64,000 nt of DNA from an uncultured Ramlibacter sp. (GTDB lineage Bacteria > Pseudomonadota > Gammaproteobacteria > Burkholderiales > Burkholderiaceae_C): positions 62,001 to 126,000 of the forward strand of contig NZ_CAKZHQ010000005.1 of assembly GCF_936925435.1 (NCBI RefSeq), read 5' to 3'. Shown in pieces: positions 1 through 8,081 of this stretch. A program made the translations under genes and the position numbers. The notes under the pieces were generated by a model. The model had not been told where the DNA came from, did no database searches, and was given only the letters and a program-made list of their open reading frames with translations. Positions within the stretch are counted from its first letter, which is position 1. Each line of letters opens with the position of its first letter.

Positions 1-3000
1 AGCCAGGCAAACTTCTTTTTCAGCCAGGCAATGAAGTCCGGGCCCAGATGGTCCGCACTAGGTACTGTCCTTTCGGCTTGGAGCTCGCCCTTGAAAACGC
101 GCTGACCCAAGGCATTGTGCAGATAGCTGATCCCTGCTGCTCCCCCGTCTTTGACGACCCGTAGCTTGGACAGGCGGCCGCTCGCGTCGTACTCCAACTC
201 GCGCAAGCCGTCGCTGGTCATTGCGCCGTTGGCGTCCAATGTATGGTTGACCTGGGTGCTGACTGTCGAGACGGTTCTACCACCACGCACTTTGACGAGG
301 GTCTGCGAGAAGCCCAGCAGCTTGTTGCTCGTCTGGTCAATGTTGAGGACTTGGCTGGTGGACTGGCTGTAGTCCGCATCGTCGAACTCGCCGTCCAGGT
401 CGGTGTCGCTGGTCACCTTGTCAACGGCAGTCAAGCGGTTGGAGTTGGCGTCGTACGCGTAGCTCGTGGCCGCACCGGCGCGGGAAAAACTCGTCAAACG
501 GTTGCGGTTGTCGTACCCAACACTCCAGGCTAATGGCGTCGCATAGACGTTGGCCGGGCCACGGGCGATGGAACTGGCCCAAAGGCTTTGCGTGATGCTG
601 ATGATGCGACCGGCTGCGTCGTGCGTATAGCTGGCAAATTCATTGCCCGTCATGCGGCCGTCGGCATCGAAAGTTCTCGCTGCGTTGTCTCCGCTGCTCC
701 ACCTCCACGCTTTGGGCTGGCCTAGAGCGGTGTAGGTGAGGCCACTCACCCAAGGCACAACGTGCTTGCTCCGTCCTGGCTCCTGCACATCGATGTCCGT
801 GATCCGGCCAACCGCACGGCGGTAAAAGACCTTCAGGCCGCTGGGGTAGGTCAAGCCAACGAGCTCGCCATTGGCGTACACGTAGTTAACCTTGAAAATG
901 CTGGGGCTGGACGGGTTGTCGTTGACCCATTGGCTCTTGGTCAGGATACGCCCCTGCTTGTCGCGCTCGAGAGCCGTACGGCCAGACTTGTCTTCAATAC
1001 TCTGAAGGTATCCGATCTGGCTGCTGTCGTAGCTGAAGCTCGCGATATGGCCAGGTCCATGGCGAATTTCGATAGGCCGCGCCAGGGAATCCCTGATGAT
1101 CGTTGTCGTATTTCCTTTGGCGTCCGTCTGGCCCGTAATGTCGCCTGACGGGTCGCGTGTGTAGCTGAGGTTGCCGATGTCTGGACTGGTTTCAAGCATG
1201 ACTTCACCGAAGGCATTGGTCTGGTAGCTTGTGCGTACGCCCTTGGGGTCGGCAACTCCCGTAAGTGCATCGAGCTGGCCCCAGGCCAGGACGGAAGAGG
1301 TGTTGTCCGCGAAGAAGGTGGTGACAGGGCGCCGCAGGCCGTCCAGCGTCTGGCGGGTTGTGTGGTTGAGCGGGTCGGTCCTTGCGATGGGCTCCGCGTT
1401 GGCGTCATACGCGATGGCTGTTGTCTGGCCTGCGGAACCCTGGATGGCGGCGACCTTGCCAAGCTGGTTCATCGCACGCCCAACGACCAGCCCGATGGCA
1501 CCCGTGCCGTCTTTGACCTCCTCTCTCACGCGGTTACCCGCTGCGTCCAGGGTGTATGTGATCTGCGTGCCGCGGTTGTCGCTTGCCTCGACCAGGCGCT
1601 GAGCGGCGTCGTAGCTGAAGGTCACTTGGTAGCCGCTAGGCAAGACAACAGTGGCGAGTTGTCCAGTTGGCGTGTAGCTCAATGTGGACGTTTCAGCGCC
1701 GCGGCTTTGCGTGAGCAGGCGCCCGCGCCTGTCGTAGGTGTAACTCGTTTTCAGGCCGTTGCCTTCAGTCTGCGTCAGCATCCTGCCAGCGGCGTCATAG
1801 GTATAGCGGCTTTGCTGGTTCAGCGGGTTTATCACACTGCTGCGGTTGCCCATTGCGTCATACCCGTACCGCCACACGCCACCCTTTGGATCGGTCATTG
1901 TTTCTGGCAGGCCCAGCGTCGTCCAAGTCCAGGCCCAAGTGCGGGCTTCTGCGTTTGCGGTGTCTGTGATGACTTCGGTAAGCTTTCTCCCCTGCGCGTC
2001 ATAGGTGTAGGCGGTGGTACGGTTTGCCTCCGTGATTAGCATGGGTAACCGGAAGCTCGGGTGCCACTGAAGCTGCACCGCCTGGGCTTCGGGGCGTCCG
2101 GCGGCTTTGGTGATTCCGGTTCTGAGCTGTCGCGTGGAGTCCCAGCTGTATTGGGTGACCACGTTCATGAAGTCGGTCTCGCTGTCTGGCAGGTTCGCCC
2201 CTGTGAAGCTGCGGCTGGCAATTGGTGCGTCATCACCGGCACGATCAGCTGCCAGCAGACGGGCCTGCCCGTCGCCGCCCTGCCACGTGAGGTTGCGCGT
2301 GTTGCCCAGCGCATCAGTAATCTGCGCGCTGGTGCGGTAGATCGAAGCATCGACGGCGGCACCGGCGACCAGAGTTCCGCCCGCCGCCGCGGCTTGCGGG
2401 TAGGCATAGCTCATCGCGCCAACACCTCCTGGGCCCTGGCTGGCGACAGCCCGACCAGCGCTGTCATAGCCATAGCTGGCCGCGCGCGCGCCGGCTTCGT
2501 CGCTGACGCCAGTCAGCGCCTGGGCAAAACGGCTGTCCTCGTAGTGGTACTGGCGAGCAGCACCGTCCGGATATACGACGCCGGCCAGGCGGCCGACTCC
2601 GTCGTAGCCATAAGCAATAGCCTCGCTGTCCGGAGCGCGCGCCGACACCAGAGAGGTGCCGCTGTAAGCCAAGTGCAGGCTACGCCCGAATGCGTTGGAA
2701 ACCGTTGCGAGCTGGCCCTGCGAGTTGTAGGTCAAGATGTATTGCCAGCCGTTGCGCTGTTTGAGGGAGATGAGCCTTCCGCCCAAGTCAAACTGCCAAC
2801 TGCTTTCATCCGAGGCGCTTGTATAGAGCAGGCCTGCATCGTTCTGTGCAAGGCTATCGCGGCGGTTGTCTGCGACGAACTGCTCCGTCCCGCCCGCACG
2901 GCGAAAGATCACCTTGCTTCCATCGCCAAAGCGCACGACGGCTTCCAGGTCACCCTTGGCAGCCGTGGCTCCCCAATTGTGGTTCCATGGCGTTCCCAAG

Positions 3001-3206
3001 CCAGCGCCATGCGTGGCTTGGCTGCGGTAATGGCGCCTAAAGTCCAGCCCATGGGGCGAGGCGTCCATCCAGTCTGTTTCAGACCACTGCACTTCGCCGC
3101 TTGCCGGCTGGATCTGTGACAGCGCCGGCAACGCAAGCAACGCCAGTTCTATCAGAAGGATTGCTCCGACCGATGCTGTACACCTTTGAAAATGTCGAGT
3201 GTCCAT
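1..3206 (-). CDS. RHS/YD-repeat protein, partial (C-terminus beyond left edge)
   Basis: The frame is open from the ATG at 3206 to the left edge with no stop, giving at least 1068 codons. The ATG follows a GGGGGAAAG ribosome site. Residues about 12-30 form a hydrophobic signal-like segment. A typical RHS opening follows (SPHGLDFRRHYRS, then LGTPWNHNW) and a long run of YD repeats such as YGYDGVGRLAG, YTYDAAGRMLT, YTYDRRGRLLT and YAYDANSNRLTAV. RHS proteins form a large beta-cocoon shell that can enclose a C-terminal toxin. The last visible part (SYLHNALGQRVFKG) is typical of the end of the repeat region, so any toxin and immunity gene lie to the left. Base composition is less GC-rich than in the rest of the window. 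The export route is an inference from the N-terminus. Confidence 0.9.
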   Translation of the reverse strand, partial: MDTRHFQRCTASVGAILLIELALLALPALSQIQPASGEVQWSETDWMDASPHGLDFRRHYRSQATHGAGLGTPWNHNWGATAAKGDLEAVVRFGDGSKVIFRRAGGTEQFVADNRRDSLAQNDAGLLYTSASDESSWQFDLGGRLISLKQRNGWQYILTYNSQGQLATVSNAFGRSLHLAYSGTSLVSARAPDSEAIAYGYDGVGRLAGVVYPDGAARQYHYEDSRFAQALTGVSDEAGARAASYGYDSAGRAVASQGPGGVGAMSYAYPQAAAAGGTLVAGAAVDASIYRTSAQITDALGNTRNLTWQGGDGQARLLAADRAGDDAPIASRSFTGANLPDSETDFMNVVTQYSWDSTRQLRTGITKAAGRPEAQAVQLQWHPSFRLPMLITEANRTTAYTYDAQGRKLTEVITDTANAEARTWAWTWTTLGLPETMTDPKGGVWRYGYDAMGNRSSVINPLNQQSRYTYDAAGRMLTQTEGNGLKTSYTYDRRGRLLTQSRGAETSTLSYTPTGQLATVVLPSGYQVTFSYDAAQRLVEASDNRGTQITYTLDAAGNRVREEVKDGTGAIGLVVGRAMNQLGKVAAIQGSAGQTTAIAYDANAEPIARTDPLNHTTRQTLDGLRRPVTTFFADNTSSVLAWGQLDALTGVADPKGVRTSYQTNAFGEVMLETSPDIGNLSYTRDPSGDITGQTDAKGNTTTIIRDSLARPIEIRHGPGHIASFSYDSSQIGYLQSIEDKSGRTALERDKQGRILTKSQWVNDNPSSPSIFKVNYVYANGELVGLTYPSGLKVFYRRAVGRITDIDVQEPGRSKHVVPWVSGLTYTALGQPKAWRWSSGDNAARTFDADGRMTGNEFASYTHDAAGRIISITQSLWASSIARGPANVYATPLAWSVGYDNRNRLTSFSRAGAATSYAYDANSNRLTAVDKVTSDTDLDGEFDDADYSQSTSQVLNIDQTSNKLLGFSQTLVKVRGGRTVSTVSTQVNHTLDANGAMTSDGLRELEYDASGRLSKLRVVKDGGAAGISYLHNALGQRVFKGELQAERTVPSADHLGPDFIAWLKKKFAW

Positions 3207-3270
3207 CTTCTTTCCCCCTACCTACTCTCTTGAAGAGTCACGCTGCAGCGTGTCAGCCCTCTCCAAAACA

Positions 3271-3305
3271 CCGGCCACGACAGGCGTCGTGGCCGGTTGC
3301 TTTTT
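3271..3305. terminator. Hairpin terminator between the Ig-like gene and the RHS gene
   Basis: Perfect 11-bp arms at 3271-3281 (CCGGCCACGAC) and 3286-3296 enclose a 4-nt loop. On the + strand a TTGCTTTTT tract follows; on the - strand TGTTTTGG follows. It lies just after the stop of the upstream minus-strand gene and before the RHS start, so it probably ends the first transcript and leaves RHS with its own promoter. Confidence 0.7.
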
Positions 3306-3308
3306 CTG

Positions 3309-4238
3309 TCATCTTTTCGCCTCGCAAATGTCGCAAGCTTCGACGTTGATCTGTTTTTTTGCCGTATTCCCGCATCCGGCGCATGTGGCGCTAAGTTGCT
3401 CCACTGTCTTCCTCAGCAGCGGCGGCACATACATAAAGCCAAACTCACCTGCAGCGTTGGTCGTGCCGTTGATGGCCCCGCCGCTGTCTACACTGATAGT
3501 GACTTGCCTCCCCGCAATCGGGCTTCCGTTCTCGGTTACTCTGACTCTGTACGGCAGCGCAGGGCCCGCGGGAAGCGCCGTTGTCGCAGAAGGACCCACT
3601 AGCTCAATTTTCGAAGAAGTTGCTTCGTTGAGGCACACAACACCTTGCACTGCAAAGCCATACCACAGGTCATCAGGCGGAACATGATCAAGCGTCTGCG
3701 TAATTCCGCAGCTCTTATCGTTGTTGTAAAGCGTGCGACTTTCGAATACGCCATACACCGTGGCATTCATTCCTTGCATCGGCGAACTTGTCCCATTCAG
3801 ACTCGCGGAATAGGCACACTGGAACCGAGGCACCCAGATTTCCAGGTGTTTCGCCACAGCAGCCGCCAGCGCTTCACTAGGTGTGGAGCCACGCCCCCCA
3901 TAGTCGGGGTCGGACTCCAGGAGGTTTTCACCGACGATCCCGCCCGCTGCGATGATGCATCCATAGCAGGCCAAACATCGCGGCAAGGAACTTTGAGCTG
4001 TGGCGGACCATGAGTGCATGCTCAGCACCACGATGAGCCCGGTAGCGACGGCTCGCGTCCGGATGAAGGAACAAAACTCGCGGCCAATGCTTGCGGTAGA
4101 GGCGCCAGCACCATTGGCCGCGGGAAGGCATCTTCGAGACCTAACTTCACATAACTGAGGCCTGTACTCGGTCCGGGCATGGGCAGCGGCACTGCCCAAC
4201 CGATAGAAGCCACAGTTGAATGCGGACGGTGCATCCAT
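3309..4238 (-). CDS. Secreted Cys-rich protein with C-terminal Ig-like domain, function unknown
   Basis: 309 residues. The ATG at 4238 is preceded by a strong GGGGAGGGAAAG ribosome site, yet the best export signal (ATGLIVVLSMHSWSATAQS) starts only near residue 65, so the N-terminus may be processed late or the true start may differ. The middle carries cysteine pairs (RCLACYGC, CAGC, CDIC) suited to disulfides or metal binding. Residues about 225-295 look like a bacterial Ig-like (Big_1-type) domain: YRVRVTENGSPIAGRQVTIS, then GTTNAAGEFGFMYVPP. It lies directly upstream of the RHS gene on the same strand, in the same lower-GC segment, separated by a terminator. A surface role linked to RHS is possible but only inferred from position. 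I do not recognise the family. Confidence 0.65.
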   Translation of the reverse strand: MDAPSAFNCGFYRLGSAAAHARTEYRPQLCEVRSRRCLPAANGAGASTASIGREFCSFIRTRAVATGLIVVLSMHSWSATAQSSLPRCLACYGCIIAAGGIVGENLLESDPDYGGRGSTPSEALAAAVAKHLEIWVPRFQCAYSASLNGTSSPMQGMNATVYGVFESRTLYNNDKSCGITQTLDHVPPDDLWYGFAVQGVVCLNEATSSKIELVGPSATTALPAGPALPYRVRVTENGSPIAGRQVTISVDSGGAINGTTNAAGEFGFMYVPPLLRKTVEQLSATCAGCGNTAKKQINVEACDICEAKR

Positions 4239-4435
4239 CTTTCCCTCCCCACCTAACCTCAGCGCAGAATAGGCAAGCGAATAGCGCCCGTCAAACTAAA
4301 GATTTCGTCGCAATAGAATTAGCTTGAACAATTCAGAAGGCGTTCAACATCGAAAACACCTAGGCTGCAAACGTTCCAACTCATCATTGGAGATCCCTGC
4401 CGCCCCCGCCTCACCAGCGAGCGAAAAAGTCGCCC

Positions 4436-5323
4436 TTACGGAATCAGCGTCTGCTGGCGCTGCACTTCCTGGCGCTTCATGCCCACATAGGTCGGCTGGT
4501 CCATTTCGCGCAGCTGGCGCGGGTAGCGCTCGCTCTCGCTGAACCATTGCTGGATGCGCTTTTCCGCCCGCTGGGCAGCCGGCGTGTCCAGCGAGTCCAG
4601 GTAGGCGTCGATCGCCAGGTAGTAGCGCATGGCGTTGCGCTCGACCGTGCCGCGCACGCCGCCGATGAACTCCGGCTGGCCGCTGGCGTTGCGGCCTGTC
4701 ACGGTGAAGCCCACCTTGCTGGAGCCGACCGTGGCCAGGTAGGCCTGCATCGCCATCCGCCCCGCCATGCCGTAGGCATAGGAGTAATCCAGGTGCAGGA
4801 AGGTGTGGCCGCTGTCCAGCGGCACGGCTTTCACAACGATGCGGTAGTCGCGGGTGCTCAAGGGGCCCTCGGGCGATGTCAGGCGGGCCTCGAAGTAGTC
4901 GGGAGCAGCGGCGACGTTGCGAAAGGCGAACTCCAGCCGGTAGGCCTTGTCCACCGGCTGGTCGTATTTGCGGCCGATGCGCACCAGCAGCGCCGGGCCA
5001 CCGCCGCTGTTGACCGGATGGCAGTACTTGGTGTTGAAGGGCAGGATCAGGATGTCGCACCAGCCGCCCGGCTCCTTGAGCGCGGCGCTGACCTTGGCGA
5101 AGGGGTGGTCCAGCACCGCATAGACGTCGCCGGCCAGGGTGTCGCCACTTTCATGCGAGTCGATGTGCATGGCACGCTGGTAACCATTGCTGCGCAGGCT
5201 CTCGCGCAGTTCGGCGTGCTTGGCGCGCAGGCCGGCGGCGTCGGCGCAGGCGTTGAAGGACGCCAGGCCCAGCACCACGGCGGTGATGGTGCCCAGCAGG
5301 CGGCGAACAAGGGAAAGTGTCAT
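4436..5323 (-). CDS. Conserved exported protein, possible START-like fold
   Basis: 295 residues with a clear signal peptide (hydrophobic residues 8-24, then ACADA). The mature part begins with a helix-rich stretch and then alternates strands. A Trp/Cys-containing helix (GGWCDILILPFNTKYC) is followed by GPLSTRDYRIVVKAVPLD and LHLDYSYAYG. This order (strand, helix, long antiparallel sheet, final helix) resembles START/SRPBCC lipid-binding proteins, but that is inference from pattern and not a family match. Its ATG overlaps the stop of the upstream 156-residue gene, so the two are very probably translated together. Confidence 0.7.
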   Translation of the reverse strand: MTLSLVRRLLGTITAVVLGLASFNACADAAGLRAKHAELRESLRSNGYQRAMHIDSHESGDTLAGDVYAVLDHPFAKVSAALKEPGGWCDILILPFNTKYCHPVNSGGGPALLVRIGRKYDQPVDKAYRLEFAFRNVAAAPDYFEARLTSPEGPLSTRDYRIVVKAVPLDSGHTFLHLDYSYAYGMAGRMAMQAYLATVGSSKVGFTVTGRNASGQPEFIGGVRGTVERNAMRYYLAIDAYLDSLDTPAAQRAEKRIQQWFSESERYPRQLREMDQPTYVGMKRQEVQRQQTLIP

Positions 5324-5790
5324 GCGTGGGGCCTCGGGCTACTGTGGTCATGGCGGATCAGGCGGCTGCGCGACGGGGCTTCATCGGCATCCTCGAGCAC
5401 ATCCAGCACGTCGAACTGGATACCGCCCATGAACAGCGAGTGCGGCAGCACAGAATACATGTATCGGCCGTGCAGGCCCAGGTCCAACAGCAGCCGCAGA
5501 TGCGGCTGGTCCACACGCTCCCAGGCCTTGATCAGACGGGCGCGCACCAGGTTGTCGCTGCATTGCAGGAACTTGAGCTTGTGGTGCTCGTGCGCCAGGG
5601 TGACCGCGTTCAGGTAACTGGCGGCGCTCTTGTTGCGGATGTGGAAGTTGGGACTCAGGTCGATGCAAAGTGTCAGCTCGCGGCCATTTTCTTCCAGCAT
5701 GAAATGCCGGCCCGCCAGGCTGTCGCTGCTCTCGCCGTACTTGTAGGCGAGGTGCAGGTGGGAAGCTGTTTTGCGCAAGGAATGCTTCAT
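5320..5790 (-). CDS. Conserved hypothetical protein, 156 aa
   Basis: The ATG at 5790 follows an AAAGGGG ribosome site. There is no signal peptide and no membrane segment. The protein is histidine- and leucine-rich, with a central stretch AHEHHKLKFLQCSDNLVRAR and a well-packed segment QPHLRLLLDLGLHGRYMYSV. The end is hydrophilic and acidic, then basic. The stop overlaps the start of the exported 295-residue protein in an ATGA arrangement, so they form a two-gene unit. I do not recognise the family; a cytoplasmic partner or regulator of the exported protein is only a guess from the coupling. Confidence 0.65.
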   Translation of the reverse strand: MKHSLRKTASHLHLAYKYGESSDSLAGRHFMLEENGRELTLCIDLSPNFHIRNKSAASYLNAVTLAHEHHKLKFLQCSDNLVRARLIKAWERVDQPHLRLLLDLGLHGRYMYSVLPHSLFMGGIQFDVLDVLEDADEAPSRSRLIRHDHSSPRPHA

Positions 5791-6060
5791 GGTCTGTCCC
5801 CTTTGGCGTGCTGTTCTGTGTGCTCTTGCAAGGGTGCGCCAGCGCCGGCCGGCAAGGTGTAGGACAAGGCAGGATTCACGCGTGCGCTGCGCTTGCCCAC
5901 CCCCTTATGGAGGAGGTAGCGCCTTCTCCTACAGGCAGTGCGAGTGTTGACCGACGGTAGGCCCCACGGGCCGCGCCGGAAGATGGCTGCAGACACGCGG
6001 GGTTGGACACCCACAAACCGCGTGAGTTCATCCATCCACCCCACACAAAGGAGCATTTCC

Positions 6061-6993
6061 ATGGCTGCAGAAGAACGAGACATGAACCGCGATCCCATCA
6101 CCGATGAGCCCGGCGCTCACCCCATCGGCACCGGCATCGGCGCCACCGGCGGCGCAGTGGCAGGCGCTGCCGCTGGCGCCATCGGAGGCCCGATCGGCGT
6201 GGCCGTCGGCGGCGTGCTGGGCGCCGTGGTCGGCGGGCTGGCCGGCAAGGCCGCCGGCGAGGCCGTCAACCCCACGGCCGAAGAGGCTTACTGGCGCGAC
6301 AACTACAGCAAGGCGTCTTACTACGAGGCCGGCCGCAGCTTCGACGACTACGGCCCGGCCTACCGCCTTGGCCTGACCGGCCGCACCCGCTACGAGGACG
6401 ACTGGGACATCGCCGAGCCGCGCCTGGCGGCCGAGTGGGATAGCGCACGCGCCGGCTCCTCGCTGAGCTGGCCGCAGGCCCAACCGGCCAGCCGCGCCGC
6501 CTGGGACCGCGTCGACAGCTACCGGCGCGACCGCAAGGGCATCAACAACGGCGACATCGTCGACACCCTGGACGACCTGGCCGAGACCTGCAAGGACGGC
6601 GAGTACGGTTTCCGTGCCTGCGCCGAACAAGCCGAGCGCCAGGACCTGAAGGCGCTGTTCCTGCAACGCGCCGATGACTGCCGCGGCGCCGCGCAGGAGC
6701 TGTACACCCAGATCCGCAGCCTGGGCGGCAAGCCCGACGACGGCGGCACGGCCGCCGGCGCCATGCACCGCGGCTGGGTCTCGGTCAAGGCCAGCTTGTC
6801 CACCTATGACGACAAGGCAGTGCTGGAAGAGTGCGAGCGCGGCGAGGACCATGCACTGGCCCAATACCGCAAGGCGCTCAAGCAGGACCTGCCGGCCGAT
6901 GTGCGCATCCTGGTGGAGCGCCAACTGCAAGGCGCCCAACGCAACCACGACCAGGTCAAGGCGCTGCGCGACCAGTTCCGCGCCGCTTCCTGA
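6061..6993 (+). CDS. Glycine-zipper protein with DUF2383 (PA2169-type) four-helix domain
   Basis: 310 residues from the ATG at 6061, chosen because AAAGGAG lies 6-12 nt upstream and because the frame before it lacks protein character. Residues about 18-62 are a Gly/Ala zipper (GATGGAVAGAAAGAIGG) like those of membrane-associated stress proteins. Residues about 150-285 (NGDIVDTLDDLAETCKDGEY) match the PA2169/DUF2383 ferritin-like helical bundle. The joined architecture suggests a membrane-anchored stress protein. It precedes topoisomerase IB and ligase D by only 15 nt, so it is probably co-transcribed with DNA-repair functions, which fits a general-stress role. The biochemical activity is unknown. 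Confidence 0.8.
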   Translation: MAAEERDMNRDPITDEPGAHPIGTGIGATGGAVAGAAAGAIGGPIGVAVGGVLGAVVGGLAGKAAGEAVNPTAEEAYWRDNYSKASYYEAGRSFDDYGPAYRLGLTGRTRYEDDWDIAEPRLAAEWDSARAGSSLSWPQAQPASRAAWDRVDSYRRDRKGINNGDIVDTLDDLAETCKDGEYGFRACAEQAERQDLKALFLQRADDCRGAAQELYTQIRSLGGKPDDGGTAAGAMHRGWVSVKASLSTYDDKAVLEECERGEDHALAQYRKALKQDLPADVRILVERQLQGAQRNHDQVKALRDQFRAAS

Positions 6994-7008
6994 TGCGCTG
7001 ACGCCACC

Positions 7009-8070
7009 ATGCTGCTGTCACCGGCCTCCACCAGCACGGCGGACGCGGCAGCCCCACAGGCCGGCGTCCCCGCCGGCCTGTTCTATTCCAGCGATGCCCG
7101 CCCGGGCATCGCCAGGGTGCGCAAGGGCAAGGCCTTTGCGTACCGCGATCCGCAGGGCAGCTGGATTCGCGACAGGCAACAGATCGAGCGCATCCACAAG
7201 CTGGCCATCCCGCCGGCCTACCGCGACGTCTGGATCTGCCCTTCGCCCAACGGCCACCTGCAGGCCACCGGCCGCGACGCCCGTGGCCGCAAGCAGTACC
7301 GCTACCACCCACGCTGGCGCGAGGAGCGCGACAGCGGCAAGTTCGACCGCCTGCTGGCCTTCGCCGCCGCGCTGCCACGGCTGCGCCGCCGCGTTCAGCG
7401 CGACATGCAGGACCAGGCGCATTCACGCGAGCTGGTGCTGGCCACCGTCGTGCGCCTGCTCGATACCACCCTGGTTCGGGTGGGCAACGACCAGTACGCC
7501 AAGGACAACAAGTCCTACGGCCTGACCACCTTGCGCAGCCGCCATGTGCGCCTGCAGGCCCAGGGCCTGACCCTGGCCTTCCGCGGCAAGAGCGGCGTGC
7601 AGCACGAGGTGGCGGTGCGCGATGCGCGCGTCTGCCAGATCGTGCGGCGCTGCCTGCACCTGCCGGGCCAGGACCTGTTCCAGTACCGTGATGCCGATGG
7701 CACGGCCCATGCTGTCAGCTCCGGCGATGTCAACGACTATCTGCGGGCCACCTGTGGCGAAGGCTTCACCGCCAAGGACTTCCGCACCTGGCACGGCACG
7801 GCGTTGGCGCTGCAGACGCTGCACCGCTCCTGCGCCGCCGGCAAGTGCTTCACGCTCAAGGAACTGCTGGCCGATGTGGCGGCAAGGCTGGGCAACACGC
7901 CGGCGGTCTGCCGCAAGGCCTACATCCACCCGGCCGTGCTGGACCTGGCCACCGGCATGGCAGCCGAAGACGCCGGCCCCATTGAGGGCAGGCTGCCGGC
8001 CGCCCGCGCCATCACCGGCCTGGGCGCGGCCGAGCGGCGCCTGGTCGCCTTTCTGCAAGGCATCCGCTGA
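7009..8070 (+). CDS. DNA topoisomerase IB (poxvirus/bacterial type)
   Basis: 353 residues, the usual length for bacterial TopIB. It relaxes supercoils through a 3'-phosphotyrosine intermediate without ATP. The N-terminal domain carries IERIHKLAIPPAYRDVW. The catalytic set is visible: Arg157 (LVRVGND), Lys194 (FRGKSG), Arg259 (DFRTWHG), an Asn/His-type position near LGNTPA and the nucleophile Tyr305 (RKAYIHP). The gene sits between the glycine-zipper protein and ligD with gaps of 15 and 11 nt, an arrangement that suggests one operon of DNA maintenance functions. Confidence 0.93.
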   Translation: MLLSPASTSTADAAAPQAGVPAGLFYSSDARPGIARVRKGKAFAYRDPQGSWIRDRQQIERIHKLAIPPAYRDVWICPSPNGHLQATGRDARGRKQYRYHPRWREERDSGKFDRLLAFAAALPRLRRRVQRDMQDQAHSRELVLATVVRLLDTTLVRVGNDQYAKDNKSYGLTTLRSRHVRLQAQGLTLAFRGKSGVQHEVAVRDARVCQIVRRCLHLPGQDLFQYRDADGTAHAVSSGDVNDYLRATCGEGFTAKDFRTWHGTALALQTLHRSCAAGKCFTLKELLADVAARLGNTPAVCRKAYIHPAVLDLATGMAAEDAGPIEGRLPAARAITGLGAAERRLVAFLQGIR

Positions 8071-8081
8071 AAACCGCAGCC

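Noticed and set aside
151..3119. Several plus-strand open frames of 70-350 codons in the first 3 kb
   Set aside because: They mirror the RHS gene on the other strand, whose YD repeats read continuously to the window edge.
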